Shown here: one piece after another, positions 13,351-21,191 of the stretch | How the letters are laid out: the number at the start of each line of letters is the position of its first letter | How positions within the stretch are numbered: position 1 is the first letter of the stretch | Virus record (IMG/VR): IMGVR_UViG_3300003894_000032 | Span: 1-21,515 of that record | Strand: one strand, 5' to 3' | From: a virus | Length of the DNA stretch: 21,515 nt | Translations under genes and position numbers: made by a program | Notes under the pieces: model-generated | Databases searched by the model: none | What the model was told of the DNA's origin: nothing | What the model saw: only the letters and a program-made list of their open reading frames with translations

Positions 13351-13698
13351 ATGCCAATAACAGATTTCTTGGAATTGCTTCAGCAAACAGTTACGTTGGC
13401 GGCGTTCTCAAGTCAGAATATTTACGGTACGGCAACGTATGCGTCAGGGGTTACATATAAAGCACGTATCGTGAAACGGCCACATAGGGTGCGCAATAAT
13501 TCTGGTGAAACAGTCGTAGCAAAAGGAGAGGTATGGTTTGGGCCACCAACTGCTGATTTGACAGATTCAACACCTCCAACAATTACAACACAGGACCGTA
13601 TAACATTACCCGACGCTAGCACACCTATCATATTATCAGTGGACGTGGTTAGCGATGACAGTGGTGGGTATCATCATACGAAGGTGCATTTTGGCTAA
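13351..13698 (+). CDS. Head closure (stopper) protein
   Basis: The 115-residue product is beta-rich (QTVTLAAFSSQNIYGTATYASGVTYKARIVKRPHRVRNNSGETVVAKGEVWF) and ends YHHTKVHFG. It follows the adaptor by 2 bp. The order adaptor, this protein, HK97 gp10-like protein, tail terminator matches the connector module of siphophages, in which this position holds the stopper that closes the head after packaging. Assigned from position and strand pattern. Confidence 0.75.
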   Translation: MPITDFLELLQQTVTLAAFSSQNIYGTATYASGVTYKARIVKRPHRVRNNSGETVVAKGEVWFGPPTADLTDSTPPTITTQDRITLPDASTPIILSVDVVSDDSGGYHHTKVHFG

Positions 13699-14146
13699 TA
13701 AAGTAAGTGTAAAAGTTTCTGGATTGACTAAGCTATTAAGTCAATTGAGCACAATACCTGACAGAGCTGAAAAGGCTGCAAAATCTTCTCTTTACATTGA
13801 GGGAGAGAGGATAATGGCAAAGTCTAAAGAACTCGTGCCTGTAGATACGGGCGCATTGCGTTCTTCTGGAACCGTAAGACTCCCCGTGAAAGACAAATCA
13901 GGGAAGATAACAGTTTCATTGGAGTATGGTGGAGTTGCAAAGGGAGTGTTTACAAGCGAGAGGACAGGTAATGTCAAAAACAGTCCCAATACAACCGAGT
14001 ATGCGCTCAAGGTTCACGAGGATTTGTCAATGAGACATGAGCCACCCACACAGGCCAAGTATTTGGAACAACCTTTTAGGGAAGCGATGAACAGGATGCC
14101 AACACGATTGGGCAGAGGTATAATAAAAGCTTTGAGGCGACTTTAA
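13691..14146 (+). CDS. HK97 gp10-like tail completion protein
   Basis: The start is placed at TTG (13691), which has AAGG at 13681 and overlaps the stopper gene by 8 bp; the product then begins MANKVSVKVSGLTKLLSQLSTIPDRAEKAAKSSLYIEGERIMAKSKELVPVDTGALRSSGTV. The segment AKSKELVPVDTGALRSS is the signature of the HK97 gp10-like family, which takes part in joining head and tail. The 151-residue length is normal for the family. A C-terminal part with PPTQAKYLEQPFREAM is also typical. Confidence 0.85.
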   Translation: MANKVSVKVSGLTKLLSQLSTIPDRAEKAAKSSLYIEGERIMAKSKELVPVDTGALRSSGTVRLPVKDKSGKITVSLEYGGVAKGVFTSERTGNVKNSPNTTEYALKVHEDLSMRHEPPTQAKYLEQPFREAMNRMPTRLGRGIIKALRRL

Positions 14147-14529
14147 TGGCGTTATTGGAAGATATCAATACAAAATTAGAAGCTGACAGTGTGACAGGTG
14201 GTGCTACGGGTTGGACAGTGCGTATTGGACCCATGACTGACCAGATTGATCAATTGGTGGTTTTGGCAGAGACAGGCGGGTTCCCTCCTGACCAGTTTGG
14301 TTCAACGTTGTCTGGTGAACAGACGTTTCAAGTTCGTGTTCGAGCGGGTAGACGAAGATACGACACTGCCCGTTCTAAAATGCAGGACGTATTCAATTCA
14401 TTGAACGCTTCAACAATCAGTGGTCATTTTTACACGTACGCTTTGAGCAGTGGGCCGTTGTTCATGGGATTTGATGCTAATGAGAGGCCAGAGTTTGTGC
14501 AGAACTTCAAGGTACGCAAGGCATTATGA
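14146..14529 (+). CDS. Tail terminator protein
   Basis: The 127-residue product has an N-terminal helix (MALLEDINTKLEADS), a strand region (TGWTVRIGPMTDQIDQLVVLAETGGFP), QTFQVRVRAGRRRYDTARSKMQDVFNSLN, and a final strand pair. This is the layout of tail terminator/minor capsid proteins that cap the head-proximal end of the tail tube. It starts at the last base of the preceding gene's stop (TAATG) and overlaps the next gene (ATGA). The usual neighbour, the tail tube gene, is displaced 1.8 kb downstream by three inserted genes. Confidence 0.78.
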   Translation: MALLEDINTKLEADSVTGGATGWTVRIGPMTDQIDQLVVLAETGGFPPDQFGSTLSGEQTFQVRVRAGRRRYDTARSKMQDVFNSLNASTISGHFYTYALSSGPLFMGFDANERPEFVQNFKVRKAL

Positions 14530-15131
14530 GAACTCTTTCACGAATATGGGAGAACGAGGTCTGTTACATAGTGGGAGGAGGGCCAAGTTTAAAGGATTTC
14601 GAATGGAGGAGACTCATAGGGAAAAATGTTATTGCAATCAATCGTGCACTTGAAGTTCTGCCGTTTGTGGACGTTATATTTTTTTCAGACTTGCGCTTTT
14701 GGAAACAGTATCGACAAAGTATATTGGCACACAAAGCAGAATATAAGGTCACGTTTTGTAAAGAAGCGTACGAAGATGCTCCAGAAGATTTAACTTATTT
14801 GAAAAATGAGAAGCGGTATGGGTTGGAATCCGATATTACCAAGATTTGTGATGGCAAAAATAGTGGCTATGCGGCCATGAATTTGGCGGCGCATTTGGGG
14901 GCTTCACTGATTGTGTTGCTGGGATATGACATGAAGGAAAAGGGTGACAATACACATTGGCATTCAGGATATACAGAAGGTTATGCTGAAAGAAAACTGA
15001 AGGCGTATAACGAAGCGTTTAAAAGCATTGTAAATCCTTTGAAGGATTTGAACATCAATGTGTTGAATGCGTGTGAGGATAGTGATCTGGAATACTGGAG
15101 TAAGGCAACTTTGGAGAGTGTTTGCCCGTGA
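14526..15131 (+). CDS. DUF115-like Rossmann protein, glycan-related (copy B)
   Basis: The 201-residue product shows the same plan as the gene at 12288: VGGGPSL at 16-22, GKNVIAINRALEVLPFVDVIFF at 32-53, NSGYAAMNLAAHLGASLIVLLGYDM at 112-136 and THWHSGY at 143-149. The two differ strongly in the middle and at the C-terminus, so they are old paralogues and probably act on different substrates or as a pair. It overlaps the tail terminator stop (ATGA) and is followed by a methyltransferase and a glycosyltransferase with overlapping ends, forming a three-gene block. The family link to DUF115 and to sugar chemistry comes from pattern only. Confidence 0.75.
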   Translation: MRTLSRIWENEVCYIVGGGPSLKDFEWRRLIGKNVIAINRALEVLPFVDVIFFSDLRFWKQYRQSILAHKAEYKVTFCKEAYEDAPEDLTYLKNEKRYGLESDITKICDGKNSGYAAMNLAAHLGASLIVLLGYDMKEKGDNTHWHSGYTEGYAERKLKAYNEAFKSIVNPLKDLNINVLNACEDSDLEYWSKATLESVCP

Positions 15132-15709
15132 GCGATACGATTTCAACTGTGCATTTGGAACGAACACGAAAGTTTCATACAAAGAATTACAAGTACGGAG
15201 CACAAGGAGGTATATGGGCAAAAGGTGTTCATTCAGTGGCGTTGAATAGAGGTGTTGAAACGTTTCTGGATTACGGCGCGGGCAAGGGTGTATTAGGAGA
15301 GAAGTCGATTCTGAAAGTAGAGAATTATGATCCTTGCATGGAGAGGTACAATAAATACCCAGATTCACATGAAATGGTAGTCTGTACGAATGTTCTGCAA
15401 TATGTGGAACCAGATTATTTGTTCAATGTTTTGCAGGAGTTGAAAAATCTGACAAAAGAAGCTATTTTTTTCGTGATAGAATCTGGACCGTCCAGGTGGT
15501 ATTTTCAAGAGCGAATGGGCGGTAAAAATGCTCGTTTGATTCAAATGGACTTGAATTGGTGGTACAGACAAATTAAAATGACGTGGGAAGGTTGGTACTT
15601 GACAAACATGGAAGTGGGACAGTTTAGGAATGGAGTATTAGTACCAAAACGATTTAAGAAGTCAGTGATGACAATGATGGTATCCAAAAAGGAATTTGAA
15701 GTATGCTGA
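15128..15709 (+). CDS. Class I SAM-dependent methyltransferase
   Basis: The product carries motif I FLDYGAGKGVLG (46-57), an acidic residue after the second strand (NYDPC, Asp68), and MVVCTNVLQYVEPDYLFNVLQEL (83-105), the order expected for a small Rossmann methyltransferase. The C-terminal part, with WWYRQIKMTWEGWYLT, may bind the substrate. With the GTG start at 15128, which overlaps the preceding stop (GTGA), it has 193 residues. A TTG at 15122, six bases closer to the GGAGAG at 15113, is the alternative. Because it sits between sugar-type genes, the likely target is a sugar, but a protein or small molecule is possible. Confidence 0.8.
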   Translation: MSDTISTVHLERTRKFHTKNYKYGAQGGIWAKGVHSVALNRGVETFLDYGAGKGVLGEKSILKVENYDPCMERYNKYPDSHEMVVCTNVLQYVEPDYLFNVLQELKNLTKEAIFFVIESGPSRWYFQERMGGKNARLIQMDLNWWYRQIKMTWEGWYLTNMEVGQFRNGVLVPKRFKKSVMTMMVSKKEFEVC

Positions 15710-16332
15710 CAGTGGTGTGTGTTTACCGATCGGGGGGAGTTTACACAGAGCAGGATGTTATTTCTTTGCGTGAACAAGTTACATCGAATCTCACTGTAAA
15801 TCATGAATTTGTTTGCCTATCCGATACGGATGTGGGAGCAGGGACGATCGCACTGCAACATAATTGGCCAGGATGGTGGTCTAAAATGGAGCTGTATGGG
15901 CCCTTATTACATGACAAAGAAGATATTTTGTATATTGATTTGGACACCGTTATTGCAGGAAATATAGATTGGGTGATTGATCAGGTGGCGAATATAGTCA
16001 TGTTACGTGACTTCAATATAAAAGCATTACCAGCATCTGGGTTGATGTTCTGGAGGGGAGGGGTCATGCGTTCGTTGTATGACAAATTTTCAGTCAACCC
16101 TGAAGCATTTATCGAGAGGTATCGTGGCATAGGTGTATCCAAAGGAGATCAAGGTTTCTTTCAAAATAATAGGCCTGATGTCCCTATAAATTACTGGCAG
16201 GATATGTTCCCAGGGCGTGTTGTGAGTTACAAGAAGCATTGTACAGAGTTTGTGCCGTTTGATGCAAAAATTATTTGTTTTCATGGTCGTACAAAACCGA
16301 AAGATGTTCCAGATTTATTAATAAGTCGTTGA
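15703..16332 (+). CDS. Glycosyltransferase (DxD type)
   Basis: The 209-residue product begins with a strand (MLTVVCVYRSGGVYTEQDVISL). The segment GWWSKMELYGPLLHDKEDILYIDLDTVIAGNIDWV contains the DxD motif Asp79-Leu-Asp81 that holds the metal and nucleotide-sugar in GT-A fold transferases. Later parts (ALPASGLMFWRGG, SKGDQGFFQ, CFHGRTKP) match the acceptor and C-terminal histidine region of GT8-like enzymes. It should transfer a sugar from a nucleotide donor in the cytoplasm. It overlaps the methyltransferase gene by 7 bp and precedes the tail tube gene. Virion proteins or host surface glycans are the plausible acceptors. Confidence 0.82.
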   Translation: MLTVVCVYRSGGVYTEQDVISLREQVTSNLTVNHEFVCLSDTDVGAGTIALQHNWPGWWSKMELYGPLLHDKEDILYIDLDTVIAGNIDWVIDQVANIVMLRDFNIKALPASGLMFWRGGVMRSLYDKFSVNPEAFIERYRGIGVSKGDQGFFQNNRPDVPINYWQDMFPGRVVSYKKHCTEFVPFDAKIICFHGRTKPKDVPDLLISR

Positions 16333-16353
16333 AAATTGTTGGAGGATTGAATT

Positions 16354-16761
16354 ATGCCTGATTATTCTGGTAGGTCGATATTAATTAAGGTGGGTGACAA
16401 TGCGTCGAGTGAGACGTTCACATCCGTTGGTGGTCTTCGAGCCAAGACATTCACGTTTAACAACAATACTGTTGACGTGTCGAATGCAACGGACGGTGTG
16501 TGGCGAAAGCTGTTGAGCGCTGGTGGGATTCGCAGTATGTCTGTGTCCGGTTCAGGAGTATTCCAAAATGATACTGCTGTTGTGGATTTGGAAGGCTACG
16601 CCCGTGATGGTACTTTGCAGAGTATGCAGTTGGTCATGCCCAATGCAGATCAATATGCTGGAGAGTTCCAAGTGACATCGTTCGAGTTGTCGGGCGAGCA
16701 TGATGGAGAGCAGACGTATAGTGTGTCTCTGGAATCCAGTGGATCAATTACTAAAACTTGA
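16354..16761 (+). CDS. Major tail (tube) protein
   Basis: The 135-residue product is beta-rich with the pattern of the TP901-1-type tail tube family: GRSILIKVGD, FTSVGGLRAKTFTFNNNTVDVSNATDG, WRKLLSAGGIRSMSVSGSGVFQNDTAVVDL and YAGEFQVTSFELSGEHDGEQTYSVSLESSGSITKT. It forms the hexameric rings around the tape measure. A strong GGAGG site precedes the ATG. It lies before the chaperone and tape measure genes, as expected. Confidence 0.9.
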   Translation: MPDYSGRSILIKVGDNASSETFTSVGGLRAKTFTFNNNTVDVSNATDGVWRKLLSAGGIRSMSVSGSGVFQNDTAVVDLEGYARDGTLQSMQLVMPNADQYAGEFQVTSFELSGEHDGEQTYSVSLESSGSITKT

Positions 16762-16789
16762 TGTTAATTCCTAATGAAGGAGGCTTGTA

Positions 16790-17158
16790 ATGGCGATTGC
16801 CGAAAGAGGGGAAGTTGAAATTACTATTGATGGCGAAGTATTTACGATGGTTCCAACCATGCGTGTTGTAAGCGAGATTGAGAGAGCAGTGTGCGGTATT
16901 GTGCCATTGTCCTGCAAACTCGTTGACATGACGTATACCAATACAGAAATCGCCACAGTAATTGCAGTTTCTTTGAAAGATAAGAAGGGCCCAAGTGTGG
17001 AGGAAATTTTGCAATCAATCCACGAAGAAGGTGTTTTGAATTTCACGCCTGCGGTAACGACGTTTGTATTGAATTGCTTAGGTGGTTCCAAGAATCTTGA
17101 AAAGGCAGGAAAAGAGGCTTCAGATAAATCGGGGAAGCAGGAGGCGACAACCGATTAA
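16790..17158 (+). CDS. Tail assembly chaperone, first frame (GTA gp11-like)
   Basis: The 122-residue product begins MAIAERGEVEITIDGEVFTMVPTMRVVSEIERAVCGIVPLSCKLVDMTYTNTEIATVIAVSL. This resembles the gene-transfer-agent gp11-like chaperone family found between tail tube and tape measure. GAAGGAGG precedes the ATG. The C-terminus (NLEKAGKEASDKSGKQEATTD) is hydrophilic. Downstream, the -1 frame is open and continues into the second chaperone frame, so a small share of ribosomes may make a longer fusion, as in many long-tailed phages. Confidence 0.85.
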   Translation: MAIAERGEVEITIDGEVFTMVPTMRVVSEIERAVCGIVPLSCKLVDMTYTNTEIATVIAVSLKDKKGPSVEEILQSIHEEGVLNFTPAVTTFVLNCLGGSKNLEKAGKEASDKSGKQEATTD

Positions 17159-17457
17159 ACCTCGAAGCATACAGGGATGTGTGCTGTGGAATACTCGGTT
17201 GGTCGCCTGAGCAGTTCTGGGAATATTCTACACCCATGGATGCAATAGGGGCTATGCGATCCTATTCGATATCTCAGGGTAATAAGCCAGATGATGGTCC
17301 AATGACTTCCTCTGAATTTAAGAAGATGAAAGAGGACAATCCCGATACGCCAGAGGCGAGGAAATCACGCAGAGAGCTTGAAAAGTTGACGTACGATGAG
17401 CGCAAAAAATTGATGGACGAACGCAGACGGAAAAAGAGGCAGAAAAATGGCAACTGA
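17128..17457 (+). CDS. Tail assembly chaperone, second frame (probably made by -1 frameshift)
   Basis: The frame is open from just after a TAA at 17125-17127 to the stop at 17457, 109 codons, and is -1 relative to the preceding gene. The recognisable part, NLEAYRDVCCGILGWSPEQFWEYSTPMDAIGAMRSY, is the second-chaperone pattern and begins upstream of the first possible start (GTG at 17179), which has no properly spaced ribosome binding site. This supports translation by frameshift from the first chaperone frame. The C-terminal half is strongly charged (SRRELEKLTYDERKKLMDERRRKKRQKNGN). It overlaps the tape measure start by 11 bp. The exact N-terminus depends on the slip site. Confidence 0.75.
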   Translation: MGEAGGDNRLNLEAYRDVCCGILGWSPEQFWEYSTPMDAIGAMRSYSISQGNKPDDGPMTSSEFKKMKEDNPDTPEARKSRRELEKLTYDERKKLMDERRRKKRQKNGN

Positions 17458-20011
17458 ACTGGAAAAATTGATTTTTAGATTGCAACTTGATGCGAGTGCT
17501 TTGCGGCGTGAGCTGAAGAAGTCAGGCTATGAAGTAGAAAATTCGTCTAAAAAGATGCAAACCTCGTTGCACTCTGTGGGTACATCTGCCAATAAAATGG
17601 AAAAATCCATGCTTAGTGCGCGAGCGGCTACCGCAGTTCTGGTTGCAAGTTTCGCAACAAGTGTATTTGCCGCAAAGAAATTGACAGCCTCACTTGTCAG
17701 TGCTCAATTTGCGTACGACAGGATCGTTAATACTTTGAAGGTTGTTTCGGGCACAACTGACGGTGCAAAGAGGGAATTTGAATTTGTAACAAAGGTGGTG
17801 AAGGATTTAGGACTCAATCTGGAAACGACGGGGGTGTCATACGGTAAATTAGCGGCGGCGGCAAAGGGTTCAGCATTAGAAGGACAAGGTGTACGTGACA
17901 TTTTTGAAGGGGTAGCACAAGCATCTGTGGCGTTAAATTTATCTGCTGAGCAAGCTGCAGGTGCTTTGAATGCTATTCAGCAGATGATTTCTAAGGGTAA
18001 TGTCCAAGCGGAAGAATTACGAGGGCAATTGGGTGAGAGATTACCGGGAGCACTACAGTTAACCGCGAGAGCGATGGGTAAGACAACTCAAGAGATCGAC
18101 AAGATGCTTGAGAGGGGGACATTAACTGCGGCTGAGTTATTACCTAAATTGGCGGTGGTTTTGAAAGAGCAGTTCGGAAATGTTGCGGCAGAAGCATTGG
18201 GTAATGTGCGCCAACAAACTAATTTACTCGATACTGCCATGTTTGAGTTACGCAAAGGAATGGCGAACAGTGGATTCTTGGACAAGTATGTTTTAGCTTT
18301 GCGTAAAATAACTGAACTGATAAGTGACCAAGAATTTCAGAGTGGTATGGGTACACTTGCGTCATTGGTAGGTGATTTAGTCGTGGGTGCAGCAAAAGGT
18401 ACAGCAGCAGTGGGTAGATTAGCAGGAGAGGTTGGAGATTCATTAAGGAAGTCTGATGATCTTACAAAGATGCGTCAATTGATACAAGAACGAGGAACGT
18501 CAGTTATACCTCAATTTACTGTAAAAAGAGGGACAGAAAACGAATTTAAGGATAACGTTCAACAGTTAATAGAGAGCAGAGAACAAATTGACAGACTTCA
18601 ACAAGACATCATTGGCAGGTCTCTATTAGCATTACAAAATTATGTAGAAGGCTCGATTCAAAAAGATAAAGAATTAATAGCATCCAGTAAGAATAGAATA
18701 GCCTCTTTACAGGAAGATTTGAGTGCTACACGGCAAATACTATCTGCTATCACAAGCCAGACGACAGAGATATTACAGAGAAGTGCTCTAGCATCTGATC
18801 CTACAAGTGTTGTGGCAGGAACTGGTAGAAAAATGCCTGTGGAGAGTTTGCAAAGAAAACACGGTAAGGTGAAACCCGCAGATATTACACCACTCAAAGC
18901 TCCAACGGACCCTTTAAAACAGATAAATGCAGAGATAAATAGTCAAATAGAGTTAATGAGAACACGACTATTTTTCCAAGAGTCCAGTTCAACATTGCTA
19001 GAGGGCGAATTAGAACTGACGAGGATTCTAAATGCGCTTGGCACGGATGGTGTGGAGATCAATGCGCAACTTGGGAAAGAACTTATCAACAGATTAGCTC
19101 CCTTAAAAGAACTAAGAGATATCGAAGCAGAAAACAAACGCATACGAGACGTAAATGAGACAATCCAGCAGTATCAAGCCGAGGCTTCTTCATTAGCGTT
19201 GATAATTCAGGGTAAGGAAAAGCAGGTTGAATTACAGGAGACACTCATCAGATTGGGAATAGATAAAACTAAATCAGAAGAGTCGTTTGATGAATATGAG
19301 CGCATTGTGAAAGTGATTGAGGCAACACAAGCCCTACGAGATAGGCTTGCTCTGGTTAATTCTATCACGCAAGCTGGAGAGCGCATTTTTGATCGGTTCG
19401 GGGATGGGATGATACGGAGTATGCAACAGGGTACGGATGCAATGGAATCATTCCGAAACGCAGCAGTAGCAGCCTTGTACGATGTCCAACGAGAGATTTT
19501 TAAAGTAGTGGCGTTTGATCCACTAAAGAAATTGGCAGGGGGTTTTATTTCAGACTTTATCGGTAACGTGACGGGTACAACGACAGGCCAATTATTGGGT
19601 GGTGCAAACGTCCCACTTTCATCGCCGGTGAGTATTCAGGGTGTGAACCCCAATGCGTTGGGTTCACATTTCAGTGGTTTCAAGACGCATCTTGCAACAG
19701 GTGGAATAATAGACAGGCCCACAGCGTTTATGGGAGCTGGAGGACCAGGGTTGATGGGCGAAGCTGGAGCAGAGGCCATTCTACCGTTGAAACGCAAAGG
19801 CGGTGTATTGGGTGTTCAAGCATCGGGTGGCAGTGGTGGAGGTACGTTTATCACTATCGACGCACGAGGTAGCAACGGTGACGTAGCCGTTGAAGCGGCT
19901 GTCCAGCGAGGTATAGCAAAAGCCGCACCGTTCCTGATTGATGCCAGTGTCAGCAAGGTCGTGAGCGACAGGCAAAGGGATCCACGTCTATTTTCAGGAG
20001 GATCAGTTTAA
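17447..20011 (+). CDS. Tape measure protein
   Basis: This is the longest gene, with 854 residues. Residues 85-245 match the tape measure N-terminal domain (AYDRIVNTLKVVSGTTDGAKREFEFVTKV, NLSAEQAAGALNAIQQMISKGNVQAEELRGQLGERLPGALQLTARAMG). It follows a basic/helical start and hydrophobic segments at 60-85. The centre is long helix rich in Gln, Glu and Lys. The C-terminal region contains ATGGIIDRPTAFMGAGGPGLMGEAGAEAILPLKRKGG, a glycine-rich end typical of tape measures. At about 1.5 angstrom per residue it predicts a tail of roughly 130 nm. GAGG at 17435 precedes the ATG. Confidence 0.96.
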   Translation: MATELEKLIFRLQLDASALRRELKKSGYEVENSSKKMQTSLHSVGTSANKMEKSMLSARAATAVLVASFATSVFAAKKLTASLVSAQFAYDRIVNTLKVVSGTTDGAKREFEFVTKVVKDLGLNLETTGVSYGKLAAAAKGSALEGQGVRDIFEGVAQASVALNLSAEQAAGALNAIQQMISKGNVQAEELRGQLGERLPGALQLTARAMGKTTQEIDKMLERGTLTAAELLPKLAVVLKEQFGNVAAEALGNVRQQTNLLDTAMFELRKGMANSGFLDKYVLALRKITELISDQEFQSGMGTLASLVGDLVVGAAKGTAAVGRLAGEVGDSLRKSDDLTKMRQLIQERGTSVIPQFTVKRGTENEFKDNVQQLIESREQIDRLQQDIIGRSLLALQNYVEGSIQKDKELIASSKNRIASLQEDLSATRQILSAITSQTTEILQRSALASDPTSVVAGTGRKMPVESLQRKHGKVKPADITPLKAPTDPLKQINAEINSQIELMRTRLFFQESSSTLLEGELELTRILNALGTDGVEINAQLGKELINRLAPLKELRDIEAENKRIRDVNETIQQYQAEASSLALIIQGKEKQVELQETLIRLGIDKTKSEESFDEYERIVKVIEATQALRDRLALVNSITQAGERIFDRFGDGMIRSMQQGTDAMESFRNAAVAALYDVQREIFKVVAFDPLKKLAGGFISDFIGNVTGTTTGQLLGGANVPLSSPVSIQGVNPNALGSHFSGFKTHLATGGIIDRPTAFMGAGGPGLMGEAGAEAILPLKRKGGVLGVQASGGSGGGTFITIDARGSNGDVAVEAAVQRGIAKAAPFLIDASVSKVVSDRQRDPRLFSGGSV

Positions 20012-20637
20012 TGGCTATATCATTTCCGTTGACTCTTCCAGCTACGCAAGCTCATGTAACTGCCAAGTTGCGAAAAATGTCGGCGGTTTCCAAATCAGTG
20101 AGTCCTTTCACGTTCGATGAGCAGGTGTACGTGTTCCCTGGGCAATTATGGGAAGCAGAAATTACGTTGCCAAAGATGAGCAGAACAGATGCGGAAGCGT
20201 GGGATGCGTTTTTCCATAAATTGAATGGCATGGAGGGGACATTCTACATGGGCATTCCAGACAAGCTGTCGCCGCAGGGCGTAGGCGGTGGAAGTCCGTT
20301 GGTGAATGGGAATGGTCAGTTGTCGAACACGCTGGTAGTTAAAAATGCGCCACTATCGACGAACGGTTGGCTGAATGTGGGTGACATGATCCAGTTGGGA
20401 ACAGGGACATCGAGCCGGTTATATAAAAATTTGGAAACTGCGAACACTGACGGTGCAGGAGCCGTGACGCTAACCGTATGGCCAAAAGTTTCTCGAAGTG
20501 CTCCAGCAGACAATGATGCCATTGTTGTTGACAGTCCAGTTGGGGTATGGCGTTTGACGAGTAACATGCACGAGTGGGACGCAGAAAGAGCAACAGTATT
20601 CGGGGTCACATTTCCAGTAGCAAGGGAGGTAGTGTAA
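20011..20637 (+). CDS. Distal tail (Dit-position) protein
   Basis: The 208-residue product directly follows the tape measure (shared TAATG) with AGGAGG upstream. The N-terminal part (PATQAHVTAKLRKMSAVSKSVSPFTFDEQVYVFPGQLWEAEITLPKMSRTDAEAWDAFFHKLNGMEGTFYMGIPDK) and the C-terminal strands (DSPVGVWRLTSNMHEWDAERATVFGVTFPVAREVV) are those of a phage tail-tip protein family that sits at the first position after the tape measure. It should form the ring joining tube to tip. It is not the DUF2460 protein usual here in gene-transfer agents, although the next two genes are gene-transfer-agent-like. Confidence 0.7.
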   Translation: MAISFPLTLPATQAHVTAKLRKMSAVSKSVSPFTFDEQVYVFPGQLWEAEITLPKMSRTDAEAWDAFFHKLNGMEGTFYMGIPDKLSPQGVGGGSPLVNGNGQLSNTLVVKNAPLSTNGWLNVGDMIQLGTGTSSRLYKNLETANTDGAGAVTLTVWPKVSRSAPADNDAIVVDSPVGVWRLTSNMHEWDAERATVFGVTFPVAREVV

Positions 20638-21191
20638 TGGCCAGATCATTATCAGCATCCATGGTAACAGAGGTCACTTCCAATGTGATGTCTCCAATTG
20701 TCCTGATAAAGTTGGAATTTGACAGTGGGGATTTGAACCTCTGGACAGGTATTGGGAATATTACGTTCAATGGCGATACTTACACCGGTGCAGGAGATGT
20801 CATAGATATATCAACCGTACAAGAAACGACCAAATTAAAAGCCACAGGAATATCCTTGACGTTGACGGGTGTTTCTTCAGGTCTGATTAGTACGGCATTG
20901 AGTGAGGACTATCAAGGTCGCATAGCTCATGTTTGGTTGGCAATGCTCGACAGTACTGGTGGTATCGTAAGTTCTCCTTATAAGTATTTCAGGGGCAGGA
21001 TGGACACGATGCCAATGGAAGATGACGGAACAAACGCCACTATACAGGTGAACGTAGAGAACATATTGATTGATCTTGAGAGATCTAATGATAGACGGTA
21101 CACGGACGAGGATCATCAGGCAGAATTTTCAGGAGACCTGTTCTGTGAGCACGTTGCAAGCCTCCAAGAAAAAGAGATCGTACTCAAATGA
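20637..21191 (+). CDS. Tail-tip protein, DUF2163-like
   Basis: The start is set at ATG 20637, overlapping the previous stop (TAATG) with AGGGAGG upstream; the frame is open further left without a site. The 184-residue product has SNVMSPIVLIKLEFDSGDLNLWTGIGNITFNGDTYTG, a central strand region, YFRGRMDTMPMEDDGTNATIQVNVENILIDLERSNDRRYTDEDHQAEFSGDLFCEHVASLQEKEIVL. This matches the pattern of DUF2163-type proteins (gene-transfer-agent gp13 position): fold change at FRGRMD, ENxLxDLER, RRYTDEDHQ. These proteins belong to the baseplate-like tip. Confidence 0.85.
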   Translation: MARSLSASMVTEVTSNVMSPIVLIKLEFDSGDLNLWTGIGNITFNGDTYTGAGDVIDISTVQETTKLKATGISLTLTGVSSGLISTALSEDYQGRIAHVWLAMLDSTGGIVSSPYKYFRGRMDTMPMEDDGTNATIQVNVENILIDLERSNDRRYTDEDHQAEFSGDLFCEHVASLQEKEIVLK

